51,638 nucleotides of DNA from Deltaproteobacteria bacterium (GCA_024102635.1 JAGFJO010000058.1:1-51638), one strand, 5' to 3'; counted from the first letter of the stretch, positions 25,698 to 34,048 are shown. Notes: generated by a model from the sequence alone, not told the origin. Numbers and translations: made by a program.

Positions 25698-25789
25698 GTC
25701 CAGTGATAAGATTCCGTGGCGCAGCAGTTCGGCATAGAAACGCCGTACTTAATTGCTGCAATCAGCAAGCAAAAGTTACTCCGAAGGGT

Positions 25790-26107
25790 ATGCTAGGTAA
25801 GCCGGGGCCATTTCAAATTATAGATGTTGAGGGAGATGCTTCTTGCGTAAATCCTTCAATTGCTCCCCGGCGCCGCTACGACTGCAACCATTACGATACA
25901 TGTTTGAATATTGCCGCCGCTTTGAATTGGGATAATTTTACCTGCCGCGGATGCTGTGGCGAGATAGATGAGGCGCTTTTTTGGCGCGCTCGCCAAGCAT
26001 CGAAAAAAGATGTAATTGCCGGCACTTTATGCGATATCCCATCGATAAAGCTTCATACCTGCGACGAGCCTGAAGATCGGCCGCGAAAGATTGTCAACAA
26101 GGAGTAG
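25790..26107 (+). CDS. Cysteine-rich small conserved-looking protein
   Basis: 105 aa from ATG 25790; the frame is open back to GTG 25703 (134 aa), but a -10 box at 25692 argues against that start. The core reads RRRYDCNHYDTCLNIAAALNWDNFTC with CRGCCG directly after, and TLCDIP and HTC further on: at least eight Cys, several in C-x-x-C-like spacing, suggesting a metal-binding or disulfide fold. The pattern C-x4-YDTCL-x-AA-x-NW-x-x-F-x-C feels familiar from small Deltaproteobacterial proteins, but I cannot name a family. Its stop abuts the convergent receiver-CRP gene with no gap. Confidence 0.6.
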   Translation: MLGKPGPFQIIDVEGDASCVNPSIAPRRRYDCNHYDTCLNIAAALNWDNFTCRGCCGEIDEALFWRARQASKKDVIAGTLCDIPSIKLHTCDEPEDRPRKIVNKE

Positions 26108-27307
26108 TTACTTTCCCCCTCGCATACTGTTTTTGAGCATCTCCTCAAGGCTCTTTGAATCCACTATGCGCACCTTCCCGGAATTTGAGAGGTCGACCAT
26201 GCCTTCATCCTCCATCCGGTTTAAGATGCGGCTTATGGTTTCAGGGGTAGTGCCCACCAGCTCACCCAACTCCTGCCGAGTCATTTCAAACTCCGGTGAG
26301 GCAGACTTTCCGTTCGAATGCTCTGCCAACGTTTGCAGCATTGCACAAAGCGCCGAGGCTACTCTCACTTCCACCTTGTCATGCGCAAGTGAGCGTGAAA
26401 GATCATGCGCTTTTCTCAGCCGCTCGAGCACTCGATGGAAAAGTTCACGGCTGATCTCGCTGTAATTGTCGGTGATATAAAATATCACCTCTCTGGGCAC
26501 CCATAGGACTCTTGTTACAGTCTGGGTACGCGCCGAGAAAGGGAAGCGGGCTTTTTCCAAAACTGTGAGGAAGCCGAACAGATCGGCAGCTCCGAGCAGT
26601 TCGACTACCAGCTCTTTGCCGCCTGCCGAAGTTTTATAAACAGCCACCCGGCCGCTCATTACTATGAACCCCTCTTTCCGCTCCGCCCCTTCATGCACGA
26701 TGACTGCGTGCGCAGGATAGGATTGAACTGCGCACACCGAGGCTATACCTTGCAACACCTCTTCGCTGAGATCTGAGATCGGAGCAATAGATTCCAGGAA
26801 ATTTTTTATCGTTACCTGCATTGCGTGGCTCGGCTGATGCGCGCTCTTCACAAGAGAACGGAAGTCCGGCACCTCGATTCTCGGCCGCTCGTCGACCGCC
26901 TCAACCGGTCCTGCCTGTGCGCGCTCCTGCTCGGAGCGGTGCTTGTGAAGCGCCAGTTCAATCACGGTTCTTAGCTCTGTTTGCCGGAACGGCTTCAGAA
27001 CATAACCGTACGGCTCAATAACCTTGGCGCGGTCCAGGGTGGATTTATCGGCGTAAGCGGTAAGAAATACTACCGGCACATCGTACTCCTCTTTAATCTT
27101 CGCGGCCGCTGCAATTCCATCGACTTCACCTTCCAGGTATATATCCATCAGTACCAGGTCCGGCTTTTTCTGTTGGAGAAGTTCATCAGCCTCTGCTGCG
27201 CTTGCAGCGCGGCCTGACACATCATAGTTTAGCGACAAAAGCGCCTCTTTGATATCCATTGCAACAACACTTTCATCTTCAACAATTAGAACTAGCGGTC
27301 TTCTCAT
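26108..27307 (-). CDS. Receiver-CRP/FNR fusion transcription factor
   Basis: 399 aa. Receiver domain at 1-120 with E10/D11, phospho-acceptor Asp55 (LVLMDIYLEG), Thr83 and Lys105 (VLKPF). A linker follows, then a cyclic-nucleotide-binding-type beta-roll at about 170-290 (VIVHEGAERKEGFIVMSGRVAVY, LLGAADLFGFL) and a Crp-type winged helix at about 310-385 (MTRQELGELVGTTPETISRILNRMEDEGMV). There is no Cys cluster for an FNR iron-sulphur centre. The start has AAGGAG 8 nt upstream and overlaps the kinase gene by 29 bp, so the two form a two-component pair with a transcription-factor output. Whether a nucleotide is bound cannot be told. Confidence 0.9.
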   Translation of the reverse strand: MRRPLVLIVEDESVVAMDIKEALLSLNYDVSGRAASAAEADELLQQKKPDLVLMDIYLEGEVDGIAAAAKIKEEYDVPVVFLTAYADKSTLDRAKVIEPYGYVLKPFRQTELRTVIELALHKHRSEQERAQAGPVEAVDERPRIEVPDFRSLVKSAHQPSHAMQVTIKNFLESIAPISDLSEEVLQGIASVCAVQSYPAHAVIVHEGAERKEGFIVMSGRVAVYKTSAGGKELVVELLGAADLFGFLTVLEKARFPFSARTQTVTRVLWVPREVIFYITDNYSEISRELFHRVLERLRKAHDLSRSLAHDKVEVRVASALCAMLQTLAEHSNGKSASPEFEMTRQELGELVGTTPETISRILNRMEDEGMVDLSNSGKVRIVDSKSLEEMLKNSMRGGK

Positions 27308-29675
27308 AACTCTTCTCCTTTGAATCTGCTACATAAGGGAATGAAACCTGAAAATGGGCACCATTTGCTGAAGAATAACGTATTTCGCCTTTAAGCTGCT
27401 TCACTAGGATGGTGATCAGTTTGCTTCCTAAAGAATCCATCTCCTCCAAAACAAAATTTTTCGGCAATCCTACTCCGTTGTCGCGATAGTTCATAAAAAA
27501 GCGGTCATCTCGCATGCCGCAATCTATCCTAAGACTGGGCTGCTCAGAGGACTGCCATTGACTCGAGAATCCATATTTAAGGGAATTGGTTACCAGCTCG
27601 GTTAAAATCATTCCGAGCGGAATAGCACGGTCCAATTCTAGAGTAATACCGCAGGACGATATATGAGGCGCAAGCCGGCCACGCATGGAATAAGACTCGC
27701 TAAGATGCTTAACAAGCTCTCCCATATAATTAGAGATATTGATGGATTTAAAATTAGCCGAGCGATAAAGAGTTTCATGTAGCAAGGCGATCGACTGAAT
27801 ACGATCGGCACTGTCGCGCAGCACGGTGGCAACCTCCGATTTATCTGTCCTGCGCAGCTGAAGGTTCAATATGCTGGAAATAACCTGAAGATTGTTTTTT
27901 ACCCTGTGGTGAATCTCCTTCAATAAAATATCCTTCTCTTCGAGCGACTTCTCGATCTGCGACTGCGCGTCCCTGCGCAGCGTTAGCTCTTGTGCAACGA
28001 CATCTAAAGAATGCTTCACCCTATTCTCCAAAAAGAGCATGCGGTTGCCCAATTTTCTCATGAGTAAAAAGACAAAAAGGGTGGATAACACCAGCAAAAC
28101 CACCAAGGCAATGATTACATCGATAAAGCGCTGGTTGAGCAGATGCCTAAAAGGCGAGACTTCTGAGGCGAAGGCAAGGTAAGAATTCGATCCTGGCAGA
28201 GGATATAGAAATGAGACCAAGTCCCTTCTAAGTATTGCTCTTGAGGGCGCCTGTTCCTGAGCCGGGTCTGGCGACAAAGCCTTAAGCAGTTCAGAAAGAC
28301 CTGCATCAACTACCGCCAACCCTGGCGCCTCATTCTTCGACAGCGGCACCTTCAGAAGTTTAGCGCGCTTGTCGGTAGTATCGGGAAGGAGATAGAAAGA
28401 ACCCTGTTGAGTTGAGGAAGGAACATCCTGGCTGATAAGAGATTGTAGAAAAGTGAGATCTATCTCAGCTGCCAAGATACCGAGCGATTCGCCGCGCGCT
28501 CCATAGACTGTGGCATAAGCTGTGAGCCCGGGCTGATTCAGCTCTGAAGCGGTTACAACCAGTTTAAGCTGCCTAGAATCCGTCGTGCCGCTTGCGCCCT
28601 TCCAAGCATTCTCAGCCGAATCTTGATCGGTGCTAGACTGCTGTGGAACTGTAGGATTAAAAAGCACCCTTTTTATGCCTGGCAGCGCCTTCGCCTCCAG
28701 CTCAAGAAGCAATGACCCTTGCGCACTATCTACGATTCCCAAACTTGCATCGGTATACGATCGCATCCCGATTGAATCAGCCACAGTTCTAATGGAGGAA
28801 AGAAATAGTGAGAGCTCGGTTCTCTTTGATTCGACGCTCTTTCTAGCCTCCTCGTACACCCGATCAAGGAAGGCTTCATAAAGCGGAATCATCGCCAGAC
28901 TGCTACTGAGCAGCACTGTAATAAACAACACCGAGCCCGATGCCATCTGTATTCCGAGCACAATATCCGAAGAGCGTGTGCTTGATGAAGTGAACCTGAT
29001 CCAAGTGAGTGTAATAAGCCCTAATCCCAATGAAAGCTGAGCTAGCGCGGAATTCGGCGCCATTGGAGCCGAGAGAGGCCACCAATAAGCAAACTCGGCC
29101 CCCACCATGTAGCCATAAACTGCAAGAAGACAAACACTCAGACTGACAAGCGCCAACACCAAGGCAGCCGAATTTCTAATGCCGGAACCACCTTCGTAGC
29201 TCAGTATTAGCTGAGCAGCCGCAAGCATAAGAATCGACAAAAGCGAATTCAACGGCATCAGAGCGAGCGATTCGCTTACAAATTTCGCTATTGAAGCGGG
29301 GAAAAAAGAAACTGGAAGTGCTTTAAAATATAAGGCTAGAAGAACAATCGCGGTGAGGACGGTCGCACTTGAAACAACCCGGGCAAGTGTGTCGTTTCTC
29401 GTTACTAGAAGCAACAATCCCGCTGCCAAAAGAAGGGTCAGTACTGCATTCTGAACCGGCATCGGAGTGTGCCCTTCGCCTAGCCTGGCAAACTGCGGGT
29501 TCTCGATCCCCCACCCGACTACAGCTAGTAGCGCAACCAGTCCCGAGAGCCCGAAACACACCCAAACAAGTAACGTACTACCACGCATTTTCACCAAAAA
29601 CTTCCATATTGAAAGAAGCGCTAGACGCAGTGACGAGGGCTGGCAAGAATACCACGAGGCGCCTCCGATTTCCAT
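27279..29675 (-). CDS. Multi-pass membrane histidine kinase (HisKA_2 type)
   Basis: About 800 aa. The N-terminal half has seven or so hydrophobic helices (up to about residue 265), a sensor region of about 240 residues with a Cache-like look, and a further transmembrane helix (FIDVIIALVVLLVLSTLFVFLLM). A coiled coil leads to the dimerisation domain LLKEIHHRVKNNLQVISSILNLQ (phospho-His near residue 588), typical of HisKA_2, and a HATPase_c domain (TELVTNSLKYGF, YRDNGVGLP, LGSKLITILVKQLKGEI). The start is uncertain: TTG 29717, ATG 29702, 29696 or 29675; the last has GAGGA close upstream. Predicted to phosphorylate the receiver-CRP protein encoded next to it. Confidence 0.9.
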   Translation of the reverse strand: MEIGGASWYSCQPSSLRLALLSIWKFLVKMRGSTLLVWVCFGLSGLVALLAVVGWGIENPQFARLGEGHTPMPVQNAVLTLLLAAGLLLLVTRNDTLARVVSSATVLTAIVLLALYFKALPVSFFPASIAKFVSESLALMPLNSLLSILMLAAAQLILSYEGGSGIRNSAALVLALVSLSVCLLAVYGYMVGAEFAYWWPLSAPMAPNSALAQLSLGLGLITLTWIRFTSSSTRSSDIVLGIQMASGSVLFITVLLSSSLAMIPLYEAFLDRVYEEARKSVESKRTELSLFLSSIRTVADSIGMRSYTDASLGIVDSAQGSLLLELEAKALPGIKRVLFNPTVPQQSSTDQDSAENAWKGASGTTDSRQLKLVVTASELNQPGLTAYATVYGARGESLGILAAEIDLTFLQSLISQDVPSSTQQGSFYLLPDTTDKRAKLLKVPLSKNEAPGLAVVDAGLSELLKALSPDPAQEQAPSRAILRRDLVSFLYPLPGSNSYLAFASEVSPFRHLLNQRFIDVIIALVVLLVLSTLFVFLLMRKLGNRMLFLENRVKHSLDVVAQELTLRRDAQSQIEKSLEEKDILLKEIHHRVKNNLQVISSILNLQLRRTDKSEVATVLRDSADRIQSIALLHETLYRSANFKSINISNYMGELVKHLSESYSMRGRLAPHISSCGITLELDRAIPLGMILTELVTNSLKYGFSSQWQSSEQPSLRIDCGMRDDRFFMNYRDNGVGLPKNFVLEEMDSLGSKLITILVKQLKGEIRYSSANGAHFQVSFPYVADSKEKSYEKTASSNC

Positions 29676-30028
29676 TATTCCTCGCTTGTTCGACATAAAC
29701 ATTCCAAAACACCGCAAATTATACGCCCTGTTTCACCTGCTACGCGCTGCCTCTCGGCAGCCGAATAAGACCGCAAAGCGCCCCGGGACCCACCGCCACC
29801 AGCAAACATGAAGACCTTATGATAGAAACATTCCTGTAACGGAGGCCGATCTCAAACTTCCGCCGGAAAAACTCGATCAGTTTGTGCACTATCAATTTCT
29901 AACAAACGGCATCTAAAAGAGTGTTTTGAGCAATTTATACCAGAGCGCTCACGATGCAGCTCTCTATCGCATGATCACCGTCATCACGGGCTGTGCTTTG
30001 ATAAGGGCCGGTTTAGGCTAGATAAATA
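29676..30028. other. Divergent intergenic region with possible gene remnant
   Basis: About 350 bp between the kinase and ydbH. A perfect hairpin GCTGCC-TCTC-GGCAGC lies at 29746-29761. In the plus-strand frame, 29812-29916 is open for about 33 codons and reads like a protein end (LPPEKLDQFVHYQFLTNGI, stop) but has no start codon. The same frame continues after that stop to 30021. This may be a decayed gene or chance. Confidence 0.35.
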
Positions 30029-31753
30029 ATGAAGGTGAAAAGGATCTTTGTAATCTTGACGCTCGCTTTGCTTGGAGCGGCCGCTGCTGGAGTTCTGCTG
30101 CGCAATCGGCTTGCTGCCTTTTTTATCGAATCCTGGGCTGCCGAAAACTCCGTGCAAATCCTTAAAAAAATTGAACCTCAAGTATCATTACGCTCAGCAC
30201 GTTTAAATAGAGCCGATATACTATGGAAAGGGTTAGGCGTTCACGCCAAGAACTTGCAGCTAACTTACTTACTGAGCGGGAGATTCATTAGCAAACTGGA
30301 AGCAGACTATCTCCGCCTTGAGTGCATAGCGCCGGAAATTAAAGCATTACTTGGCGAAGCGTTGCCGTTGTTACGGCTCGGAAAGGTTGAATGCAAGTTT
30401 GAGGCTGAGAATTTCGAGTATTTTGAACCGGCGCTGCGAGCCAAGGTATTACAGCACAGCTTCGTTACTCTCTCCAATCTGCATTTGGAACCGATTAGTG
30501 CCGAAAAAATCATCGTCTCACTTCCTGAAGCTTTAGAAGTCGAGTTCAAGACGGAAGGGAATGAGATACAGCACGACGGCAAGATCGCATTCGAGGTAAC
30601 AGCTGCTACAGCTGGACCGGTCACTCTGCACGCCGCCAATGGGCAATTAGTGGCAAGCAGCTCCTCTGAGAGCGCCACCGTTGCAGCTACACTCTCAGCG
30701 GATACCAAGATTGAATTTCGGGGTCTCGAACTTCCTGCCGATCGATTGAAGACCGATATTGTTTCCAGCCTGAAAAACCGCAGTTCTAAGGTTAATTTCA
30801 CCTATCAGAGAGAGAGTCTAGCGGGGGTCTTGGAAGTCGACGAACTGCAGCGCAGTTTTTCACTAAGCCTACGCCCCCTTCTTGCCCCACATTTCTGGGG
30901 AATGCTTCTGCAGAAATTTACCGGCACTTTGTTGGGAGGCCAGAGAGTTGATGGGTTAGTTAGCTGGCAACAGGGCGGCAAAGAAAATTTCTCAGTCGAG
31001 ATCACTAGCAAGAATGGAGAGCTCTCCTCGGAGGCCGTTACTCTAAAGGGAGTGGATTCCTCCTTGATAATGAGCGGCAAAAGTCATCATGAAATTTCCA
31101 CAAAAGCGCCAGCCACATTCACTGCTGGAAATATGGAAGCGCCTATTGAACTGTCGGGCATTAATCTTCGTTATATTGCAAGTTTTAATATGAACCCCTC
31201 GCCCACCGGCGAAATCACTCTATTGAAAGGACATGCGCAGTTTGCGGGGCATAGTATCACTGCTCATGATTGCACTTTACGTCTGCCGCCTCTCGAGGGC
31301 CGATGTCTAATTTCTGCAGAGGATCTTGAGCTGGGCAGTCTATTCGCTCTTTACCCGCAAACGTATATTAGAGGAAAAGGGCGCCTTAGTTTCACCGCTC
31401 CGATAAAATTTACCCGGGGGCTAGCAGCAATTGAATCCGGCAAAGTTTTCGCCCTCGGTCCAGGTTCCATTCGATTTACGCCTCCCAAAGAAGCGATTGA
31501 GAGCGCCAACCAGGCAATGCAGTTTGCTTACCGCGCGCTCGAAAACTACCAATATGATTCCCTAAAAGGTTCTTTCAAATATGACCGCGGCAAGCTTCTG
31601 CTTCAGGTCTCAATGAGCGGGTGGAATACGGCGATCGTCAAGGATAGGCCCGTTAATCTTAACTTAAGTATAGAAGAGGATATCCCTGCTTTGCTTGCTA
31701 GCCTTTCAGCCGTTAGGAAGGCCGGAACTTCTGTTAATACTGGGGCCCGCTAG
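30029..31753 (+). CDS. ydbH: YdbH-family AsmA-like protein (short form)
   Basis: AsmA-like envelope protein: an N-terminal membrane anchor (about residues 5-25, FVILTLALLGAAAAGVLL) and a long beta-rich periplasmic part. The C-terminal section is diagnostic: IRGKGRLSFTAPI, LGPGSIRFTP, YDSLKGSFKYDRGKLLLQVSMSGW and DRPVNLNLSIEEDIPALLASL match the YdbH end. In E. coli, YdbH with the lipoprotein YnbE forms an inter-membrane bridge for phospholipid transport; both partners follow here in the same order (ynbE, ydbL). At 574 aa it is about 300 shorter than E. coli YdbH (879), so any bridge would be shorter or need extra YnbE strands. No good Shine-Dalgarno. Confidence 0.85.
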   Translation: MKVKRIFVILTLALLGAAAAGVLLRNRLAAFFIESWAAENSVQILKKIEPQVSLRSARLNRADILWKGLGVHAKNLQLTYLLSGRFISKLEADYLRLECIAPEIKALLGEALPLLRLGKVECKFEAENFEYFEPALRAKVLQHSFVTLSNLHLEPISAEKIIVSLPEALEVEFKTEGNEIQHDGKIAFEVTAATAGPVTLHAANGQLVASSSSESATVAATLSADTKIEFRGLELPADRLKTDIVSSLKNRSSKVNFTYQRESLAGVLEVDELQRSFSLSLRPLLAPHFWGMLLQKFTGTLLGGQRVDGLVSWQQGGKENFSVEITSKNGELSSEAVTLKGVDSSLIMSGKSHHEISTKAPATFTAGNMEAPIELSGINLRYIASFNMNPSPTGEITLLKGHAQFAGHSITAHDCTLRLPPLEGRCLISAEDLELGSLFALYPQTYIRGKGRLSFTAPIKFTRGLAAIESGKVFALGPGSIRFTPPKEAIESANQAMQFAYRALENYQYDSLKGSFKYDRGKLLLQVSMSGWNTAIVKDRPVNLNLSIEEDIPALLASLSAVRKAGTSVNTGAR

Positions 31754-31770
31754 CGCGATTCGCTGATAAC

Positions 31771-31812
31771 TACTACCGGATGATACATAAGCCAGGTAAG
31801 TGTCCGGTAGTA
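31771..31812. repeat. Inverted repeat between ydbH and ynbE
   Basis: TACTACCGGA (31771-31780) and TCCGGTAGTA (31803-31812) form a perfect 10-bp stem around a 22-nt loop, with GCGAT...ATCGC possibly extending it outside. There is no T run, so attenuation or an RNA-stability element is as likely as termination. Confidence 0.5.
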
Positions 31813-31859
31813 TTCGTGATCGCATCATGCATCAAGTAACGCGACGCAGCCCTCGTACC

Positions 31860-31888
31860 TTGTCGTTTAATTTTCGAACTTTTATAAT
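31860..31888 (+). promoter_or_regulatory. Sigma70-type promoter TTGTCG-N17-TATAAT for ynbE-ydbL
   Basis: -35 TTGTCG (31860-31865), 17-bp spacer, consensus -10 TATAAT (31883-31888). The predicted start site (+7 from the -10 box) coincides with the A of the ynbE ATG (31895), implying a leaderless transcript. The absence of a Shine-Dalgarno before ynbE agrees. Confidence 0.65.
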
Positions 31889-31894
31889 CCGGCT

Positions 31895-32110
31895 ATGCGT
31901 TCTCGAATCAATACCGCTCCTGTACTTTTGCAGCTTGCACTGCCGATACTTATGGTTTTTTCGCTTGCTGCGTGCACACCGCGAGTAGAGTTGGCTCCGC
32001 CGAATGAGCCGGTAACTATCAATCTTAATGTAAAGATTGATCATGAGGTGAGAGTTAAAGTTGATCGCGACTTGGACGAGCTTTTCGACGACAAGAAGAA
32101 TCTTTTTTAG
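31895..32110 (+). CDS. ynbE: YnbE-family outer-membrane lipoprotein
   Basis: 71-aa lipoprotein: signal peptide ending in the lipobox LAAC (Cys 27), then TPRVELAPPNEPVTINLNVKI and a charged tail ending in DKKNLF, very close to E. coli YnbE (EPITINMNVKIEHE). YnbE subunits are known to stack beta-strands onto YdbH to bridge to the outer membrane. It follows ydbH after 141 bp and has its own promoter, so its dose can differ from that of ydbH. The next Met lies inside the signal peptide, so ATG 31895 is the only good start despite the absence of a ribosome-binding site. Confidence 0.92.
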   Translation: MRSRINTAPVLLQLALPILMVFSLAACTPRVELAPPNEPVTINLNVKIDHEVRVKVDRDLDELFDDKKNLF

Positions 32111-32118
32111 AGGAAGTG

Positions 32119-32460
32119 ATGGAACAACTTAAACAACTGCTCGCTGCCTTTATTTTCTTCTTTGCGGTCCTTACTATACAGCCCGCGTATGCGTTATCGA
32201 TTGATGAAGCAAAAGCCCAAGGTTTAGTGGGAGAGACAACTACCGGATATCTCGCTGCCGTGAAACAGGATGCATCGCTTGAAGTCGCGACATTGGTAAA
32301 GGAGATCAACAATCAGAGACGGCGGGAATACGCACAGATAGCTCAAAAGAACCGGACGGCAGTTGCCGCCGTTGAGAAATTAGCCGGTGAAAAAGCCATT
32401 CAGCGCAGTCCGGCCGGCACGTTCGTTCAGAAGCCTGACGGAAGCTGGGTAAAAAAGTAG
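32119..32460 (+). CDS. ydbL: YdbL-family periplasmic protein (DUF1318)
   Basis: 113 aa with a cleavable signal peptide (cut after AYA), then LSIDEAKAQGLVGETTTGYLAAVK, LVKEINNQRRREYAQIAQKN and an ending GTFVQKPDGSWVKK, the standard YdbL layout. In E. coli, YdbL accompanies YdbH-YnbE and modulates YnbE assembly. Start: GTG 32116 and ATG 32119 are adjacent; AGAGGA fits ATG better. It lies 8 bp behind ynbE. Confidence 0.92.
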   Translation: MEQLKQLLAAFIFFFAVLTIQPAYALSIDEAKAQGLVGETTTGYLAAVKQDASLEVATLVKEINNQRRREYAQIAQKNRTAVAAVEKLAGEKAIQRSPAGTFVQKPDGSWVKK

Positions 32461-32546
32461 TCGATAGCTTTTTTAGCGTTTATACATCGCAGCTCTCATA
32501 TGCGCATTATAGTGGCCACCTCTTGAGGGTTCCGTTTCCGGTACCC

Positions 32547-32581
32547 AAAAAAATGGGAGCTCACAAAAATTGTGAGCTCCC
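32547..32581 (-). terminator. Strong Rho-independent terminator of the DUF892 gene
   Basis: Perfect 12-bp stem GGGAGCTCACAA / TTGTGAGCTCCC (32555-32566, 32570-32581) with an AAA loop; on the minus strand it is followed by ATTTTTTT (32547-32554). It terminates transcription coming from 32636 and also insulates the convergent ydbL. Confidence 0.85.
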
Positions 32582-32635
32582 GGGGGTATGTTCCCATGGT
32601 GGTTGGTTGTAGAAAAATCTAAGGCCCGGTTTAAT

Positions 32636-33211
32636 TTAGCGGCCTGCCATAATCCTCCCGCTGTTCCAAGCCGCCGAGCCGTCGAACGCCGCGGGACTCT
32701 TTATCTCATTTGCATCGCGATCGTTCTCTTGCTCGTCTTCAAAGACTGCTCCTAGATCCTCAGTAAGAGCATTTTCCTCGTAGAAGCTAGTTGCCAGTCT
32801 TTCAAACACTTCATCCATCCCTAGTTCATTGGCGAACTCAAGGGCGTTGCAGTAAAGCGCCATAGAATACCGCTTCAGGCACTTCAGAGAAACTATCACA
32901 TTAACATCAAGCACCCCGCTGTCTTTCTGCCATCGCTCCCCTAAAGCCTTATCCAAACTCCGCATAAGATCGGCTACGGCTGCACTTCGCTTTTCGAATT
33001 CAATATCGCTACTTAGCACGCTGGCGGCAGCTTCGAGCCGGCTTATATGTGTCCCGGTCTCAAACAAATGAGAGCTCAGAAGAATCTTGAGATGATTTAG
33101 CTTTACCGAGTCGACAAGAATTGGGAGCTTCTGAAGCAGCTGCTTGTGGGTATGATAAAGCTCCCTCAAAGTTGAGCTGAGCAATTCTTCTAGCGTGACC
33201 GTATGAGACAT
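32636..33211 (-). CDS. DUF892 / YciF-like ferritin-fold protein
   Basis: About 191 aa from ATG 33211 (the frame extends to TTG 33262). Helix pattern as in the YciE/YciF family: TLEELLSSTLRELYHTHKQL, HLFETGTHISRLEAAASVL, and the last helix pair (LKCLKRYSMALYCNALEFANELG, LATSFYEENALTEDLG). Several acidic and His positions that bind iron in ferritin-like relatives are replaced (KVEHYE becomes KCLKRYS), so metal binding is doubtful. An acidic disordered tail ends the protein. DUF892 proteins are usually stress-induced. It lies behind the LuxR-type gene in the same direction, 150 bp apart. Confidence 0.72.
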   Translation of the reverse strand: MSHTVTLEELLSSTLRELYHTHKQLLQKLPILVDSVKLNHLKILLSSHLFETGTHISRLEAAASVLSSDIEFEKRSAAVADLMRSLDKALGERWQKDSGVLDVNVIVSLKCLKRYSMALYCNALEFANELGMDEVFERLATSFYEENALTEDLGAVFEDEQENDRDANEIKSPAAFDGSAAWNSGRIMAGR

Positions 33212-33361
33212 ATGCGGATATTGGTTATCCCCAAACTTTTTGAGTAAAGGTACTCTGATCAATCACAGCGCTTGAATGACGGCGATCATAATAGAAAGAT
33301 GAAAGCGGAACCTGCGCGGCGGCGACTCGATTTCTAAGAAGTTAGGTGTAACAAACGGCTA

Positions 33362-33916
33362 TTACCCCTTGCGCGTCCTGGTATCAAACAGATCTTCAAG
33401 GAAAAAAGCGGCGAGCTGGGCACGGCCTGCCAGATTCGATTTCGCATATATTGCTGCTGCTTGCTGACGCACGGTTCGTTCGCTAGTCTCACGCACTTCC
33501 GCTATCTCTTTAAGACTTAGTCCTTTAATAAGTAGGAAAGCCACGTCACTCTCGGCCTCGGTGAGACCCCAATTTTTAAGCTGCTTCTCAATAGATTCGG
33601 ACAGTCCAACCGTAAACTGACGGCTCTGCTCGCGCCAGTGTTCAAGGTCCCTATTCACCTCTACCAGCTTAGAGCTCAACTCCGAGTGCTGCCTTTTATA
33701 CCGGCGGACAGTCGATCTCCAGAGATATACGACCCCTGCCAATGAGCCCGCCACAACCGCCATCTCAGTGATGGTGTGAAGCAGTGATGCGCCCTCGATG
33801 GCGTCCTCTACTATGTCGATGGCAGTAAAGAGCGCGACAATGACAAGAAATATTATTCCAGCCCGTCTCTCGCGATAGTGGAGATCGATGTCATCCGTAT
33901 GTAGTACATTTGTCAT
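33362..33916 (-). CDS. Membrane-anchored LuxR-type transcriptional regulator
   Basis: 184 aa from ATG 33916 (open to 33988). Two transmembrane helices (about residues 19-40 GIIFLVIVALFTAIDIVEDA and 45-67), a coiled coil (about 75-115, HSELSSKLVEVNRDLEHWREQ) and a C-terminal LuxR winged helix (LTEAESDVAFLLIKGLSLKEIAEVRETSERTVRQQAAAIYAKS). No receiver or autoinducer domain, so the membrane part is the likely sensor. It is divergent from the polyketide operon, with the dyad at 33993-34014 between them; the natural inference is that it controls that operon and itself. Confidence 0.85.
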   Translation of the reverse strand: MTNVLHTDDIDLHYRERRAGIIFLVIVALFTAIDIVEDAIEGASLLHTITEMAVVAGSLAGVVYLWRSTVRRYKRQHSELSSKLVEVNRDLEHWREQSRQFTVGLSESIEKQLKNWGLTEAESDVAFLLIKGLSLKEIAEVRETSERTVRQQAAAIYAKSNLAGRAQLAAFFLEDLFDTRTRKG

Positions 33917-33992
33917 AATATAGTTCCGTAACCCGATATAGCCACTTGTAAAAGCCGGGCATGGCAAGATGTCATATGTTAATCGCATGCAG

Positions 33993-34014
33993 TTTTACGT
34001 CAATAATCGTAAAA
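33993..34014. promoter_or_regulatory. Candidate operator dyad TTTTACG-N8-CGTAAAA
   Basis: Perfect 7-bp inverted repeat with an 8-bp AT-rich centre, 77 bp upstream of the regulator and 35 bp before the FAD oxidoreductase ATG. Size and position fit a dimeric LuxR-type binding site. Confidence 0.5.
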
Positions 34015-34048
34015 GGATCGCTCTTACTCGGGGAAGGTTAAAAAATTT

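Noticed and set aside
29746..29761. GCTGCC-TCTC-GGCAGC hairpin as a terminator
   Set aside because: No T run and no gene ends here on either strand; kept only as a note in the gap.
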